64,000 bases of DNA from positions 1-64,000 of IMG/VR virus record IMGVR_UViG_3300013132_000036; one strand, given 5' to 3'. The stretch's first letter is position 1. Each line of letters opens with the position of its first letter. Positions 43,075-54,500 of the stretch are shown here, piece after piece. A model generated the notes under the pieces. The model worked only from the letters and a program-made list of their open reading frames with translations. It did not search any database and was not told the DNA's origin. A program made the translations under genes and the position numbers. This stretch comes from a virus.

Positions 43075-43261
43075 CTTCTCTTGTTTTATTTAATAGATCT
43101 ACCGTCTCAATTGTTTTTCTTTTTAGATCTTCCAATTTTTGATCATTTTCTAATAGATCTTTCTTATCTTTTAAATGCTTCTCTATCTCCATTTCTAATT
43201 TATTCAGATCATTGTGTAAATCAGAATATTTTTGTATGAACATCACTTTAATATTTTCCAT
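43040..43261 (-). CDS. Small coiled-coil protein, 73 aa
   Basis: The product is one long amphipathic helix (NDLNKLEMEIEKHLKDKKDL). No family is recognised. It overlaps the next gene by 35 bp and follows the fibre gene by 2 bp. A partner of the membrane-anchored protein downstream is possible. Confidence 0.55.
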   Translation of the reverse strand: MENIKVMFIQKYSDLHNDLNKLEMEIEKHLKDKKDLLENDQKLEDLKRKTIETVDLLNKTREDERRIFNYQNS

Positions 43262-43263
43262 TT

Positions 43264-45924
43264 TTATGCTACTTCTTGTACTATAAAATTAAGTGTTGCT
43301 GTACCAGCACCAAGTCCAGCAAAAATAAACTGGCATGTAGTAGTACTAACTGCACCATAAGGGAAAACTCCTATATTAGCATTAGTTGGTGTACCAGAAT
43401 AAACACTACCTAATACAACTAATTCACTAGTAGAAAATGCAGTAGTAAAAGTTATCTGTACCCTTGCAGTATTTAATCCGGAAGCAACCATACTGGCGGT
43501 AAATCCACTACCACTTACTATAGTAACCGGATTAGACCCATTCATATTACAAGTAATTACCCCCGATATTATTTTTTTAATAGGTGTTCCACCTGATCCC
43601 ACTGTTAATGCTCCTCCAGTTATTGTATTATTCCCGTTGATTGTAACATCCCCTGTGACGCCAATATCTCCAGTAACCCCAATATCTCCAGTAACCCCAA
43701 TATCTCCAGTAACCCCAATATTACCTTTAGCTTTGATAGCATAATCAGAACCAGCCCCAGAAACACCTATAGCTGATGTATAATCTATTGACTGTCCTAT
43801 CGATATATTTGTACCTAAATTAGAAACGAAGAATCCTGTAGTGTTTGCTGCAGTTACTGGTGATGTTCCAGTTGATGCACCTACCGCAATAGCAACGGAG
43901 TCATTAGCACTAGGACCAGTAGACGGATTAAGCGGAACAATAGAAGTTATCTCTATACCATTCGGGTAATTGTTTACCGAAAGCCCAGAGGCAAATGTTC
44001 CTTTACCAATAGAAGATGTTGTGGAATATAAATTTCTATGTATTTTTAGTAAAGAATTTCCACCCACTGCAGCATTGTTTCCAGTTGCACCAAGATTAAA
44101 TAAAGAACGAGGATCATCAGTACCAATTGTTTGTACCCCAGTAACATATAAGCTGTGATTAGCTCTATTATTAGCTCTGTATGTTGCGCCAGTTAGAGAA
44201 GCTAATTCTGGAGATAGGTTTGAATTAACACCAATAGAAACCCCTCCTGTTGTACTTCCAGAAGCACCATAAATCGATAGCAAAGAACTATTTATAGTTC
44301 CCATGATAATAGTGTTTCCTCCACCAGTACCATTGGCCATAATTTCTAATCTCTTATTAGAATTTTTAGTTTCTATAAGAGTTCTATATGCTGCGCTAGA
44401 ATAATTATAAACCCCACCATTTACAAATGTTGTAATTGAAAAAACCGGACCAGAAGCACCTGCATTAGAAACATTAGATATCTTTTGTGTGTAATTTATT
44501 AAAGGCTGATTAAAACCACCCAAGTTGTATCCAGTTCCAGCAAAAAATTCTTGAACTATGCTAGGCCCTGTTCCAGAACTATCAAAGATGCCGTCACCTA
44601 TTGTTGTTCTAGGAGAATAATTAGCACCTTTAGTTTTTATTTGTAATCCTGGACCATAATTAGGGGAGGTAACGAATAATTGTGGATATCTTCCAGCTAA
44701 CTCTGAAGGTCCCGTTGTTTGTAATCCGCCGGAGCTATCTCCGGTAGGATTATTGTACCCTACCATTGCATGTCCATTAACAAAAAGAACACCTAAATTA
44801 TAATTAGGGGTTCCGGATTCTCCTACAAATAAAGAAGATGTGTGAGGTGATGATCCTGTACCTATACTTGCGTTTCCGTTTACTGCCAATCTTCTATTAT
44901 CAACAGAAGCACCGACGTGTTTAAACTCACCAGTTCCTAATCCTACACCTAATCCGGTAGAATTAGCAAAAACAGGAGCAAAAGATTGATTAGTAGGTGT
45001 GGACGTGTTATTAGAGAGTTCTAAAAATCCCCCATTAGAACTAGCATCTATAAAAGTTCCTTTATTAACTGAAGATGTCTTAAGTAAGATATTATCACTG
45101 GATGAAGTTGCAGTTATTTCACTACTGCTTAGCATGTTTATACCAGACTCGGCAGTTGCTCCATTTGATACTATACCTATTGATCCCTTGGGATTTACAA
45201 AGCTAAGATTATAAAATCCTAATCCTGCTCCAGTAGACCCCGATGGGTTAACTGAAAGGTCCCAAGAAAAATATGGGTTGTACAAACTTCCAGTTGATCC
45301 AGATCCACTCGGGCTTATATCGAAAGTAGATCTAGCAAAGCTTATTAGCTTTGTTCTGTCATCTTTAGTAGCAATCTTTAGCTTTGCATTTTCGAAGTTT
45401 AGATTGTCTATTGCAGTTCCACCAGGGGTATACTCAGTAATTGTAGAATCAGATAACACCAATCCTTTATCTCCTGCAGTCGCACCTGCTAGTAATATGG
45501 CTTGTGCAGTAGCTCCCCCAATTATATCAATAGGTGTTACTTTCTGAAATAAATCTCCCGCGTTTAATCCATATCCGGTATTAACCCATCCAGTAGCAGT
45601 AAAAACATAAATATCCTGATTTGCAGAATCTGGATCTAGCCAGTAATCTCCTAAAGTTGGAAAAGTCCAAGGATTTGATCCGGTAATCCCACCAGAGGCA
45701 GGAGATGTGTCTTGTACAAACCATTTGGTTCCTGAAGGTCCCTGAACTCCTTGAACCCCCTGAGGTCCCTGAGGTCCAATGGGTCCAGTAGGACCTATCA
45801 ATCCTTGAGCTCCTTGTGGTCCTCCGCCTGCACTAAGTATTTGGTCAAAGTTATAATTTAATTTATCAACTATGGTAGACTGATTGTCTCCCTGTAAAAT
45901 ATTTAGTATATTAATCTGTGGCAT
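43264..45924 (-). CDS. Tail fibre-like protein with collagen-like repeats, 886 aa
   Basis: The N-terminus (INILNILQGDNQSTIVDKL then NYNFDQIL) resembles fibre attachment segments, followed by Gly-X-Y repeats (GLIGPTGPIGPQGPQG) and a long Ser/Gly/Thr-rich shaft. Near 720-750 are tandem GVTGDI units, and the C-terminus is a compact beta domain ending TATLNFIVQEVA. It is likely a trimeric fibre contacting the host. A GATATATA element is 18 nt upstream. Confidence 0.75.
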   Translation of the reverse strand: MPQINILNILQGDNQSTIVDKLNYNFDQILSAGGGPQGAQGLIGPTGPIGPQGPQGVQGVQGPSGTKWFVQDTSPASGGITGSNPWTFPTLGDYWLDPDSANQDIYVFTATGWVNTGYGLNAGDLFQKVTPIDIIGGATAQAILLAGATAGDKGLVLSDSTITEYTPGGTAIDNLNFENAKLKIATKDDRTKLISFARSTFDISPSGSGSTGSLYNPYFSWDLSVNPSGSTGAGLGFYNLSFVNPKGSIGIVSNGATAESGINMLSSSEITATSSSDNILLKTSSVNKGTFIDASSNGGFLELSNNTSTPTNQSFAPVFANSTGLGVGLGTGEFKHVGASVDNRRLAVNGNASIGTGSSPHTSSLFVGESGTPNYNLGVLFVNGHAMVGYNNPTGDSSGGLQTTGPSELAGRYPQLFVTSPNYGPGLQIKTKGANYSPRTTIGDGIFDSSGTGPSIVQEFFAGTGYNLGGFNQPLINYTQKISNVSNAGASGPVFSITTFVNGGVYNYSSAAYRTLIETKNSNKRLEIMANGTGGGNTIIMGTINSSLLSIYGASGSTTGGVSIGVNSNLSPELASLTGATYRANNRANHSLYVTGVQTIGTDDPRSLFNLGATGNNAAVGGNSLLKIHRNLYSTTSSIGKGTFASGLSVNNYPNGIEITSIVPLNPSTGPSANDSVAIAVGASTGTSPVTAANTTGFFVSNLGTNISIGQSIDYTSAIGVSGAGSDYAIKAKGNIGVTGDIGVTGDIGVTGDIGVTGDVTINGNNTITGGALTVGSGGTPIKKIISGVITCNMNGSNPVTIVSGSGFTASMVASGLNTARVQITFTTAFSTSELVVLGSVYSGTPTNANIGVFPYGAVSTTTCQFIFAGLGAGTATLNFIVQEVA
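43651..43722. repeat. 18-bp tandem repeat encoding GVTGDI
   Basis: About four units of an 18-bp repeat (ccagtaaccccaatatct on the plus strand) lie within the fibre gene and encode GVTGDI. The first unit differs slightly. Confidence 0.9.
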
Positions 45925-45942
45925 CTCTTTTTATAGTTACAT

Positions 45943-45950
45943 TATATATC
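45943..45950 (-). promoter_or_regulatory. GATATATA late-promoter-like element
   Basis: Minus strand TTGATATATAAT, 18 nt before the fibre ATG at 45924. Confidence 0.5.
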
Positions 45951-45967
45951 AAAAATCCGTCCCTCTA

Positions 45968-48900
45968 TTAAATTTTTCCTATATCTATAGAGAAACAGAC
46001 AGAATAATTGAAAGAAGGATCTTTAGGAATTCTAAATTCGTATCTTAGATCATTTACTTTAGTGTATCTTACCTCTTCAGAATTAAAATATCCATTAATC
46101 AATTTCTGATAATCTGCTAAATTACCTATTACTGGTACTAAAGTCTCATTTGATGACACCGGTACTTTTTTAAGATATCCTCTGTTTAGTTTAGATTGAA
46201 ATATAGGAATTATATTTTGATTCATATATTCTTTGAAATCGTCATCAATATCAGAAGTGTTTCCAAAACCAAATTCAGGAATTATGAATTTATTAAAAGA
46301 TTCTTTGCCACCGTTTTCTAAGAAATATCTATTCAGCATTCTATCCATTAAAATAACACCTTTTAATTCAGTGGGGGTATTTTCCCATAGTATTTCATAG
46401 TTAGGGTAGTTATTATAATTTAGATCTAGTACATCTTTTAATGACTGAAAATACACAAGCTGTTTCTGTGAATTTATCAAGTCTGGAGTCTGCATGAATT
46501 TGCTACCGAAGAAAGATTTTTGCTCCTTCATTACTCTAGTACCCGGGAGATTTACATATCCAGTAGGACCAGTGTATTCTCTATAAAATCCAGGATCCCA
46601 AGAACTTTCAAAAATAGAAAGATTTCTTTTATCCACTGGGGTTTCTCCTATAATCGTGTAAACAGGATTATAAGGGGAATTTTGTCCGATTCTAAATATC
46701 CATTGAGGAGAGTACTTATAATAGTTAACATTTTTAGATACTCCAAAATTATCTTTATATGGACCAAAAGAACAATAAGAGTACTCTATAGGATCTATTA
46801 CTTTTATACCCCCTCCCATGTATTTTCCTCCATTTGCTACGTAGTAAACAGTAGAAGGGAAGTCATAAGGCACGTCTATCTCTACATAGGATCCAGTAGT
46901 TCCTGGTGTTCCAAATAGTGTATATCCCTGAGTTATCGAATCATTTGAAATATCGTTGCCAATTTGATTCTCGGAAAAATATATTTGATATCCAGTATTG
47001 CTAGCATCACTAAGATCGAAGTAATAGATTACTCCCTTGATTAAATTTATTTCTCCCTGGGCCACACCGTTTATTTCTAAGCAACTAGTAGATCCAATAT
47101 CGTAAGATGATGATTCTTCTGGTTTTTCAACAACCTTTACTGTGAATGTGTTATAGTTTGGTATTGTCCATGCAGGAACATCGTATTTTACATCTTCGAA
47201 ATTTAAAACCTCTCTGAAGCTAGGAACGTATTCTCCTCCATATCTATAAAGCTCACTTTGTCCGTCGATATCCTCTGTTTCATATCCCACATTAAATACG
47301 CTTAACTCTTGTGGCTTATCTGTTATTTCTACTGGAACAATAACAGTTTCCTGTTCAAAGAACGAAGGCTTGATAAACTCTAAAACGAATTGGTTTTCTA
47401 ACACCTTCGTGGTTTCCGATGTTTCATCCCACTCATAAGTTAAATAGTCTATATAAGGATATCCTGTGTTAACCCATAAGGAAAGATTAGCAAAAGATAT
47501 TTTTTCTAAAATATTTTCCCAATATCCTATTCCGCCTTGTCTTTGGTAGATAGGAATATTTAAAAGCGATGAATAGTTTGCTATAGTTGGTATGTTAACA
47601 GGACCAGGTATACCAATATCACTGAAGTTAAACTGGTATCCTGGTTGTATATTGGTAAAATTTATAACACTCTGTCCAACCCCAGTAGGAAAAGGAAGGG
47701 TGTAGCCACTGTAAGGAGAAGGTCCAGCAATTCCATAGAAAGATCCAGGACTAGTTGTGTTAGGTCCAGAAATTGGATTTGGTTGAACCGAAGGAAGATA
47801 AGTGAAATTTATTTCATCTCTTAAATCCGTTTCATAATCAGGATTAGGAATAATATAAATTTCGCCCTCGTTCCCTACTGTACCGCTATTAACAGTTGAG
47901 AATAGTCCTTGGATGTTGGGAGCAGATGATATATTAAGTGCTGAAGATAGTTTGATATCTCCCACTGTAGGTAATTCTACTAATCCAGAAGGAAGTGAAG
48001 AACTAACAACGGTAGAAAAATAGGAGCTATCTAGTTTGTCTTTCAATGAGTATAATAAGAAATAATCTAAATCTAGATATTGATTTTCTGGACTTATATT
48101 TTCAAAATTCAAAACCCTAGCATCTTCAATTAAAACCTCTATGATAAAAGTTATATTCTTAAATGTTCTATTCTCTACTACTTTTATCTTAACTGGGGTT
48201 TGTATTTCATCTAGTATGTTTTTTACAGGCACTATAACACAAGAGAACTTATAGTCATCATAAAATCTATCATCCTCGATGTATTTAATTGATTCTCCCT
48301 GTGCATAGTCAGTGAATGTCCTTTTAATTCTTACCTTAGCACCCCTAAATAATGTTTCTGAAAATTTACTACCACTATTAAAGTCAAACACCGAATATCT
48401 TTCGGTTAAACCTATTTTGTTTATTGTTGTGCTTCCTGGATAATATTGTGCTAAGTCATCTCCCTCGATTGAAAAATAATCTAAGAAATAATCCCTTAAG
48501 GCTGGATTTGCATCCGACAAGAAGGAAAGATTGATTTCACTAGCTAGATAATTTTTGTCAGAATGTATACTTTCTTCTGGAAAAGAATAAGGCGGTTTTT
48601 GTAACTGGTACCATTCGTGAGTAAAGTATTGCGGATCCTGTGCTCTTCTAAAGAAACTCGGTGAAAAATTTAAAGGACTAAAAGCTATATTAGCATTTAA
48701 TCTATATCCATTTCCTCTAATATCTGTTCCTCCTCTATAAACCCATTTAGTTATATAAGGACTAACTCTACTGTTGGTAGCAAATAATGGATTATAATTA
48801 TCCTTCGTGTAGTCATATTCAGAACTTAGCTTACCAAAATTTAACTGTTTATATTTTGTGTCTAATCCTATGGCATTATCAATAAACTCAAGAGACTGTA

Positions 48901-51595
48901 TACCGTAAAATCCAGGAAAAGAATCTAAGTCCGGATAAAAGGAATAATCAAAATTACTAGTGGTAACTCCAGTCGTAATGTTTCCTCTTGATGACAATGT
49001 CGGAAAAACATTAGACTCTGCTCCAGTAGAACCGGTGGCTAATGTATACTCTTCTTCTCCTGCTATCCCTTCAAAGAAATCCGGTCCAATTATAGTATTA
49101 ATTGGGGATCCTGAAGTTGGATATATTATTGTCGCTCCAGAAGATACGAAGTATGTTTTTCCTGGAACTATTTTAGTTATTCCTGAAGGTTGAACATCTA
49201 AATGTTTATAGTACTCAGATGTTGGAGTATATCCATATTGGCTATACCAGAAATCCATATCTATTTCTCTTAATCCATAGAAAGAAAAAATTCCTAGCGG
49301 AACGTCATACGTATCAAATGCTGAAATAGATCCAGATGTACCAAAAGCTATTGATTCAGTAAAATTAGATATTTCGAGCGTGGCGTGTGTTTCAAAATCC
49401 TTAAGTCCTACTATTTCACCTTTCTCGTCTTTAGCATATTGATCAACAAACCTATACTTTCCTACAACAATAGAAGCTCCCCTGTTTGAGTATTCTGGTA
49501 TATTATTAAATGAATCTGTGGATGTACTTTTTATAGTTTCTATAAACGTTTTGCCTATCTCTATCTTATTTGCATCCTCTATCTTAACCTTAACTCTTGT
49601 ATTAGCATAATTAGATCCGCCTAAGAATGATTGTCTCTGATTTATATCACAAACATCTTTTTCATTTATAAAGACAATGCCTCTTTTGGTATCAGGCATT
49701 CTTTGGGATGTTGTAAAATTCTGAAAAAAGTCTAAATAATATTTAGTGTTCTCCTGTATACCAACTGCATTTGTTCTTATTACAATCTCGTCTCCTGAAT
49801 TAAAGGCCTCAAATGAGTTGTAATTGAAACTATTGAAAATACCGGTTAAAGCCTCTGCAATTTCTTCATTTGTTCCAAAGGGATGATAATAATAAACATT
49901 GTCCTGGGCATAAAAGCTTCCAGGTCCCCACTCATCAATAGTAGAAGAAAGATCCGATGCTCTAATTATGTCATATTTAGCGCCAGGTAATCCATGATAG
50001 CCTAAAGGATTATAAAATATAAATGAATTCTCGTTATAATTATTTAGCTCTCCTGCTATTCTAATAACGCTGTACCCTCTTCCTTTCTGTCCTGTAGTTA
50101 CTGCAGGATATTGCTTTCTAGTATCTACGTCCTTTCCTGATAATAAAGATAGGTCTAGAGATGTATCTTGTATTACTAATTGGTTCTCGTATCCATTTAT
50201 TCCGTAAACTGAATACAGTGGATCTGGTGATGAATTTCCATAATCTTCGTACCTTTTTAGAGAGTGAAAATTATCTTTCTTGTCTTTTATCCAAAAAAGT
50301 TTAGTTTCCTCTAATATGTTTACGTCATCTGAGTTTGGTATAACCCCCGATATGTAGTTAGGATCTAAATATAATCTTACTCCATTGTCATTATATTGGT
50401 AATAAGAATTTTCTTGGTAATAGTATCCTTTATTATTTTTTTCAGGAACTGGGGTGTTTCCAGAGGTTCCTTGACTTTTGTAAAGTGCATCCCCATCTAT
50501 CTTAAAATTAGCTATCTCTGGGGCATTAACATATAACCCAAAATATCTATTTATAGTGTAATTGGAAGAGTCGTTGTCATTAAATAAAAACTCTAGATTT
50601 AAAAGCTTATAGCTTAATACCCCATTGTTTCTGAATCCGTTAGTTATAAAATCTTCGAATCCTATTTGGGTTTCTGGATTTTTATAATAATCTATTAAAT
50701 AATCCCCTTTCTTATCAAATATTCCAACTTGATAATTAACACCATTAAAAGTAGTTAACTGATTTTCTTCAAATCTAACATCTATTAGACTATCAGTATA
50801 CCCAGGAGTATTTTTTATCTTTCTTAGATATTTACCTATTTTAGAATCGGCAGTTAAATCAAAACTTGCTACAACAGTAGACTTTGGTAATATCTTATCG
50901 TAGAAATGATCCTCCGTGTTTTCAACATTTCCCATGTTGTATAATGGGTCCAAAAGTATTACAGATCCTTGTCCCTGTACAACATTAAAACTAAAAGAAG
51001 TAGCAGTGAAAACATTGCCATCTGTGTAAGTTTGTGTTCCTGAAGATATCTGGAAAGGAAGGTATCCAGCACTTTGTGGATCTATTGAGGTGTCCTGTAA
51101 AACTTTATATGTGCTTCCGATAACAAGAGAAGTTACTGGAACTTTGTATGAATAATCTATCGGATCATTTAATTTAAAAATAACAAAATGATCAGGTATA
51201 TCTTCACCTAACCAAAATGGAGCTAGGTAAGAGAAATCTTCATCATATTTGTCGGAGATTAAAGGAGAAACACCAGAGCTATAAAAAAAACTGTAGCTGT
51301 CTGATAAATCCTTTATCTGGTTCTGGACCGGATCTCCTTCACCAAACATACCAAAAACAAACTGTGATGGGGTTTTACCCTCTCTGAAAAATCTATAAAG
51401 ATCCTTATCATAAGAAGTTTCTGGAGATATCCTAAAGCCTTTATAATAGCTGTTAGACATCTCAGAATTAGAATCTATAGAATTAAGCCATATATCACTT
51501 TTGGAATCAACTGTAATTTTTACATTTCCGGATATTCTTGGATTGGCTCTGAGAACTCCAAAAGAAGAATTTTGTTTAATTATTTTCCTTGCCAC
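45968..51595 (-). CDS. Giant virion structural protein, 1875 aa
   Basis: The longest gene in the window. It starts MARKIIKQNSSFGVLRANP and is beta-rich with many Tyr, Asn, Ser and Gly residues, suiting a tail, baseplate or fibre protein. No catalytic motif is visible. It sits 3 bp after the 1166-residue gene in a run that starts at 58224. No T4 counterpart is recognised; it could be a baseplate periphery or long fibre protein. Confidence 0.65.
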   Translation of the reverse strand: MARKIIKQNSSFGVLRANPRISGNVKITVDSKSDIWLNSIDSNSEMSNSYYKGFRISPETSYDKDLYRFFREGKTPSQFVFGMFGEGDPVQNQIKDLSDSYSFFYSSGVSPLISDKYDEDFSYLAPFWLGEDIPDHFVIFKLNDPIDYSYKVPVTSLVIGSTYKVLQDTSIDPQSAGYLPFQISSGTQTYTDGNVFTATSFSFNVVQGQGSVILLDPLYNMGNVENTEDHFYDKILPKSTVVASFDLTADSKIGKYLRKIKNTPGYTDSLIDVRFEENQLTTFNGVNYQVGIFDKKGDYLIDYYKNPETQIGFEDFITNGFRNNGVLSYKLLNLEFLFNDNDSSNYTINRYFGLYVNAPEIANFKIDGDALYKSQGTSGNTPVPEKNNKGYYYQENSYYQYNDNGVRLYLDPNYISGVIPNSDDVNILEETKLFWIKDKKDNFHSLKRYEDYGNSSPDPLYSVYGINGYENQLVIQDTSLDLSLLSGKDVDTRKQYPAVTTGQKGRGYSVIRIAGELNNYNENSFIFYNPLGYHGLPGAKYDIIRASDLSSTIDEWGPGSFYAQDNVYYYHPFGTNEEIAEALTGIFNSFNYNSFEAFNSGDEIVIRTNAVGIQENTKYYLDFFQNFTTSQRMPDTKRGIVFINEKDVCDINQRQSFLGGSNYANTRVKVKIEDANKIEIGKTFIETIKSTSTDSFNNIPEYSNRGASIVVGKYRFVDQYAKDEKGEIVGLKDFETHATLEISNFTESIAFGTSGSISAFDTYDVPLGIFSFYGLREIDMDFWYSQYGYTPTSEYYKHLDVQPSGITKIVPGKTYFVSSGATIIYPTSGSPINTIIGPDFFEGIAGEEEYTLATGSTGAESNVFPTLSSRGNITTGVTTSNFDYSFYPDLDSFPGFYGIQSLEFIDNAIGLDTKYKQLNFGKLSSEYDYTKDNYNPLFATNSRVSPYITKWVYRGGTDIRGNGYRLNANIAFSPLNFSPSFFRRAQDPQYFTHEWYQLQKPPYSFPEESIHSDKNYLASEINLSFLSDANPALRDYFLDYFSIEGDDLAQYYPGSTTINKIGLTERYSVFDFNSGSKFSETLFRGAKVRIKRTFTDYAQGESIKYIEDDRFYDDYKFSCVIVPVKNILDEIQTPVKIKVVENRTFKNITFIIEVLIEDARVLNFENISPENQYLDLDYFLLYSLKDKLDSSYFSTVVSSSLPSGLVELPTVGDIKLSSALNISSAPNIQGLFSTVNSGTVGNEGEIYIIPNPDYETDLRDEINFTYLPSVQPNPISGPNTTSPGSFYGIAGPSPYSGYTLPFPTGVGQSVINFTNIQPGYQFNFSDIGIPGPVNIPTIANYSSLLNIPIYQRQGGIGYWENILEKISFANLSLWVNTGYPYIDYLTYEWDETSETTKVLENQFVLEFIKPSFFEQETVIVPVEITDKPQELSVFNVGYETEDIDGQSELYRYGGEYVPSFREVLNFEDVKYDVPAWTIPNYNTFTVKVVEKPEESSSYDIGSTSCLEINGVAQGEINLIKGVIYYFDLSDASNTGYQIYFSENQIGNDISNDSITQGYTLFGTPGTTGSYVEIDVPYDFPSTVYYVANGGKYMGGGIKVIDPIEYSYCSFGPYKDNFGVSKNVNYYKYSPQWIFRIGQNSPYNPVYTIIGETPVDKRNLSIFESSWDPGFYREYTGPTGYVNLPGTRVMKEQKSFFGSKFMQTPDLINSQKQLVYFQSLKDVLDLNYNNYPNYEILWENTPTELKGVILMDRMLNRYFLENGGKESFNKFIIPEFGFGNTSDIDDDFKEYMNQNIIPIFQSKLNRGYLKKVPVSSNETLVPVIGNLADYQKLINGYFNSEEVRYTKVNDLRYEFRIPKDPSFNYSVCFSIDIGKI

Positions 51596-51598
51596 TTA

Positions 51599-54500
51599 CT
51601 AGATAGTTGTTTTCTTACTTTGAGAATAAGCTGGTGAAACTAACGAAGTCTTAGTATAACTTCCTGACACTAAAACATCGAAAGAAAAAAGATCTTCGTT
51701 TTTTACCTGTATATCTATTCCTATTTTCTTAGTGTAGGTAATATTCTTAAGGTTACCTGCAGATCTCCATCCTCCAACGTATCCTAGTTTATCTTGAGCT
51801 CTCATTTGAAAAACAAGTGGTACTGTTATAGCATTCTCCTGACCAAAATCTAATGTCTTTTTAGCCAATTGAGTAGATCCTTCTATCTGAACCGCTGTGT
51901 GATTAGTAGGAGCTAAAAATAAATAGGATCCACAAGAGAACTTACCACATAGGAATTCGTCAGTTTCTACAAATCCTAGTTTATTAGGATATGAGTTATC
52001 GTCAGTACCAAAAGAAGACCCGGAGTTAGCTGGATAATATTCCAACTGTTGGTACGAAGAAGATTGAGTTCCTGGTACAGAAGCTGATATATTTGTATCA
52101 GTCTCAAATCCTAAAGCGTGTCTAAAAGAGGGATAATTCATAGGTCCTGCAGGTAAAACTGAAGGCCTTATCAATGATTCAAAAATTGTTGAATTTCCGT
52201 CGTTTATATCAGGATGAGAAATATGGATACAGAACTCATTAAGATCCCCATTAATATCTGGTGATCCACCTGTGTATGTACCACTCCATATATTAGCGTT
52301 AGCACCCGCACTTACCACACTTGTTGTAGATGGTTTAAATGGTATTATTATGCCATCATTATTTATAGGTAACTGGCTGCCTCCCACTGTTGAACCATTA
52401 TCTATGTTCCATGCTAATGTTGTGGAAGGAACAAAATATAATCCCTCGTCAAGTCCTACACTCTTATATCTATTATAAACAAACTGTGAGTATGCGTTTC
52501 CACTTTGATATCCAGAAGCTTGAACAAAAGATCCAGGAGAAGATGTATTAACATTAGCATCAACAATACCAGAAAGCTGAATTGGAGTTTCTCCGTACTT
52601 CCTATTATTGTTGTAATCAGCCTGACTAGTAATAGAATTTGGTGCTTTAACTCCTTGACCTCCTGGTATTAATGAAGAAAGTTCTAGTGGTGTTGCTGCT
52701 TCGTTTCTTAATTCTAGATAGTAAACAACGTTTGCTATCTTACCTTTGTTACTAGGATTTGAAAGATCTATAAGTTGATCATAGTATCCAGCAAATAAGT
52801 TTATAGTACTTCCAGGATTCACTTTGTTAGAAGTGTTTCCACTTCTAATATAAACACCTAATGTTCCTTTAGCTCTAGCAATCAATGCTCTTAATGATTG
52901 TAGTTCGTTATCAATTTGTGTTAGCTTCTGGAAAAGATCTAGCGCCTTCCCTGTTGCATCAAAAAATCCAGATGCAATCACTGAAGAATTATGAGCGTAA
53001 AATTTATCACCCGATGTGAATTGAGTAGATAAATGCTGATCTAACCCTTTTGCCTGTAAATCGCTTTGTACTTTAGAAACTGCTGTGTCTGTGTTGTTTT
53101 GTACAATAAAAGATGAGTTGTCAACCTCGACAACAAGATCTGGTGGAAAATCAACTATTGCCGATGTTGACCAATCAGAAGTTAAAGGGTTAGTTGGCCA
53201 TCCAGCTTCAGATACTGACTGTACTTGGATTTCTACTTTTTCCCCTTTTGTTATAGAAATATCTAGCTGGTTTATATTGACTGTATTAGCGTCGCTAACG
53301 TCTTCAATTTGCCATACATATGTTCCAGTATTAGTATCATATACTTTCTTCCTTACGTCGCTTTTAAATTGAATCCAGTTAGTAAACTGACCAGTTTTTG
53401 CTACGCCATTGTTATCAATGTAATCTATCTGATCTACTCCGTTGGGATTACCTGTCAAAGAAAGATATCTGTATCTTACATTAAACTGAACTATATTTTG
53501 CTCTCCAGTTTTAGGATCAATTATAGGTTCAGGTATAGGCCAAAATCCCCTTACTCTATATTTAGGTGCTTCAGTTAATTCCGGTACCGCTATAATTAAA
53601 TTGTTTAATTCTGTTATCGTGGTAGCTACCAATTCAGTTTTAACACTTTTGTCTTTTGTGAGAGCACTAATTTTATCATTTAACTTTTTAAATTCTGCGG
53701 TTGGTGTTTTACCAACAGAAGTTGTCGTTAGTTCGGATAATTGTTTTCTAGTTTGATCTATTGCTCTATCTATAGAATCCACTTCATTCTTAAGTGTATT
53801 CTTAGTTTTAACCTTATCTTTAAAAGCGTCGCTCTCTTTAGAGTTTGTTATTTGTGAATTTACCCTTACAACTTTAAAGTTACCAGGAGAAACTACAGGA
53901 GCTGCTGGGGTTTGTCCGTATATAGCGGGAATAGTATTATCTTTTGCAGATGCTATAAATATTTTTCCAAAATCAGAAACCTGAGAGTTGTAAAAAGCCT
54001 CTAATGTTTTTACTCCGTCAGTAGTTGATATCTGAAGCTCATTAGACCAGAAGCAAATTCCTGGGCTATATTTACTAGACGCAACATTAAAATCGCCATC
54101 AATAGATTTGATAAATACTCCCTGTCTTTCATCGAATCCAACATTTACCCCTACCTGTCTATTAGACAACACATTAGAATATATTGTTAATACTGAATCT
54201 CCCAGCTGTATAGGTTCAAATCCAAATAATCTTTTAACTACCACGGTTTGATTAGTGGAATCAATCGATGTTATTTCATATTTAGTTCCTCCAGCAGTTA
54301 TTAATATATCACCTTTGGTTAATGTTCTAGAGTTTTGTGTATCTGCTAAAACGTCGTTGTATTTTAGAGTATTAAGTTTGTATTTTCTAACTGTATTAGT
54401 AGTTGTTGTTCCATTTACAGTTATCTGTACTTCCTCATCAAATATTCTTAATACTCCAAAAGAACCTGTATATCTTATTGTTCTTAGATCTAAATCATTT

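Noticed and set aside
43651-43722. Repeat array as a regulatory element
   Set aside because: It lies inside the fibre reading frame and encodes GVTGDI repeats, so coding is a full explanation.
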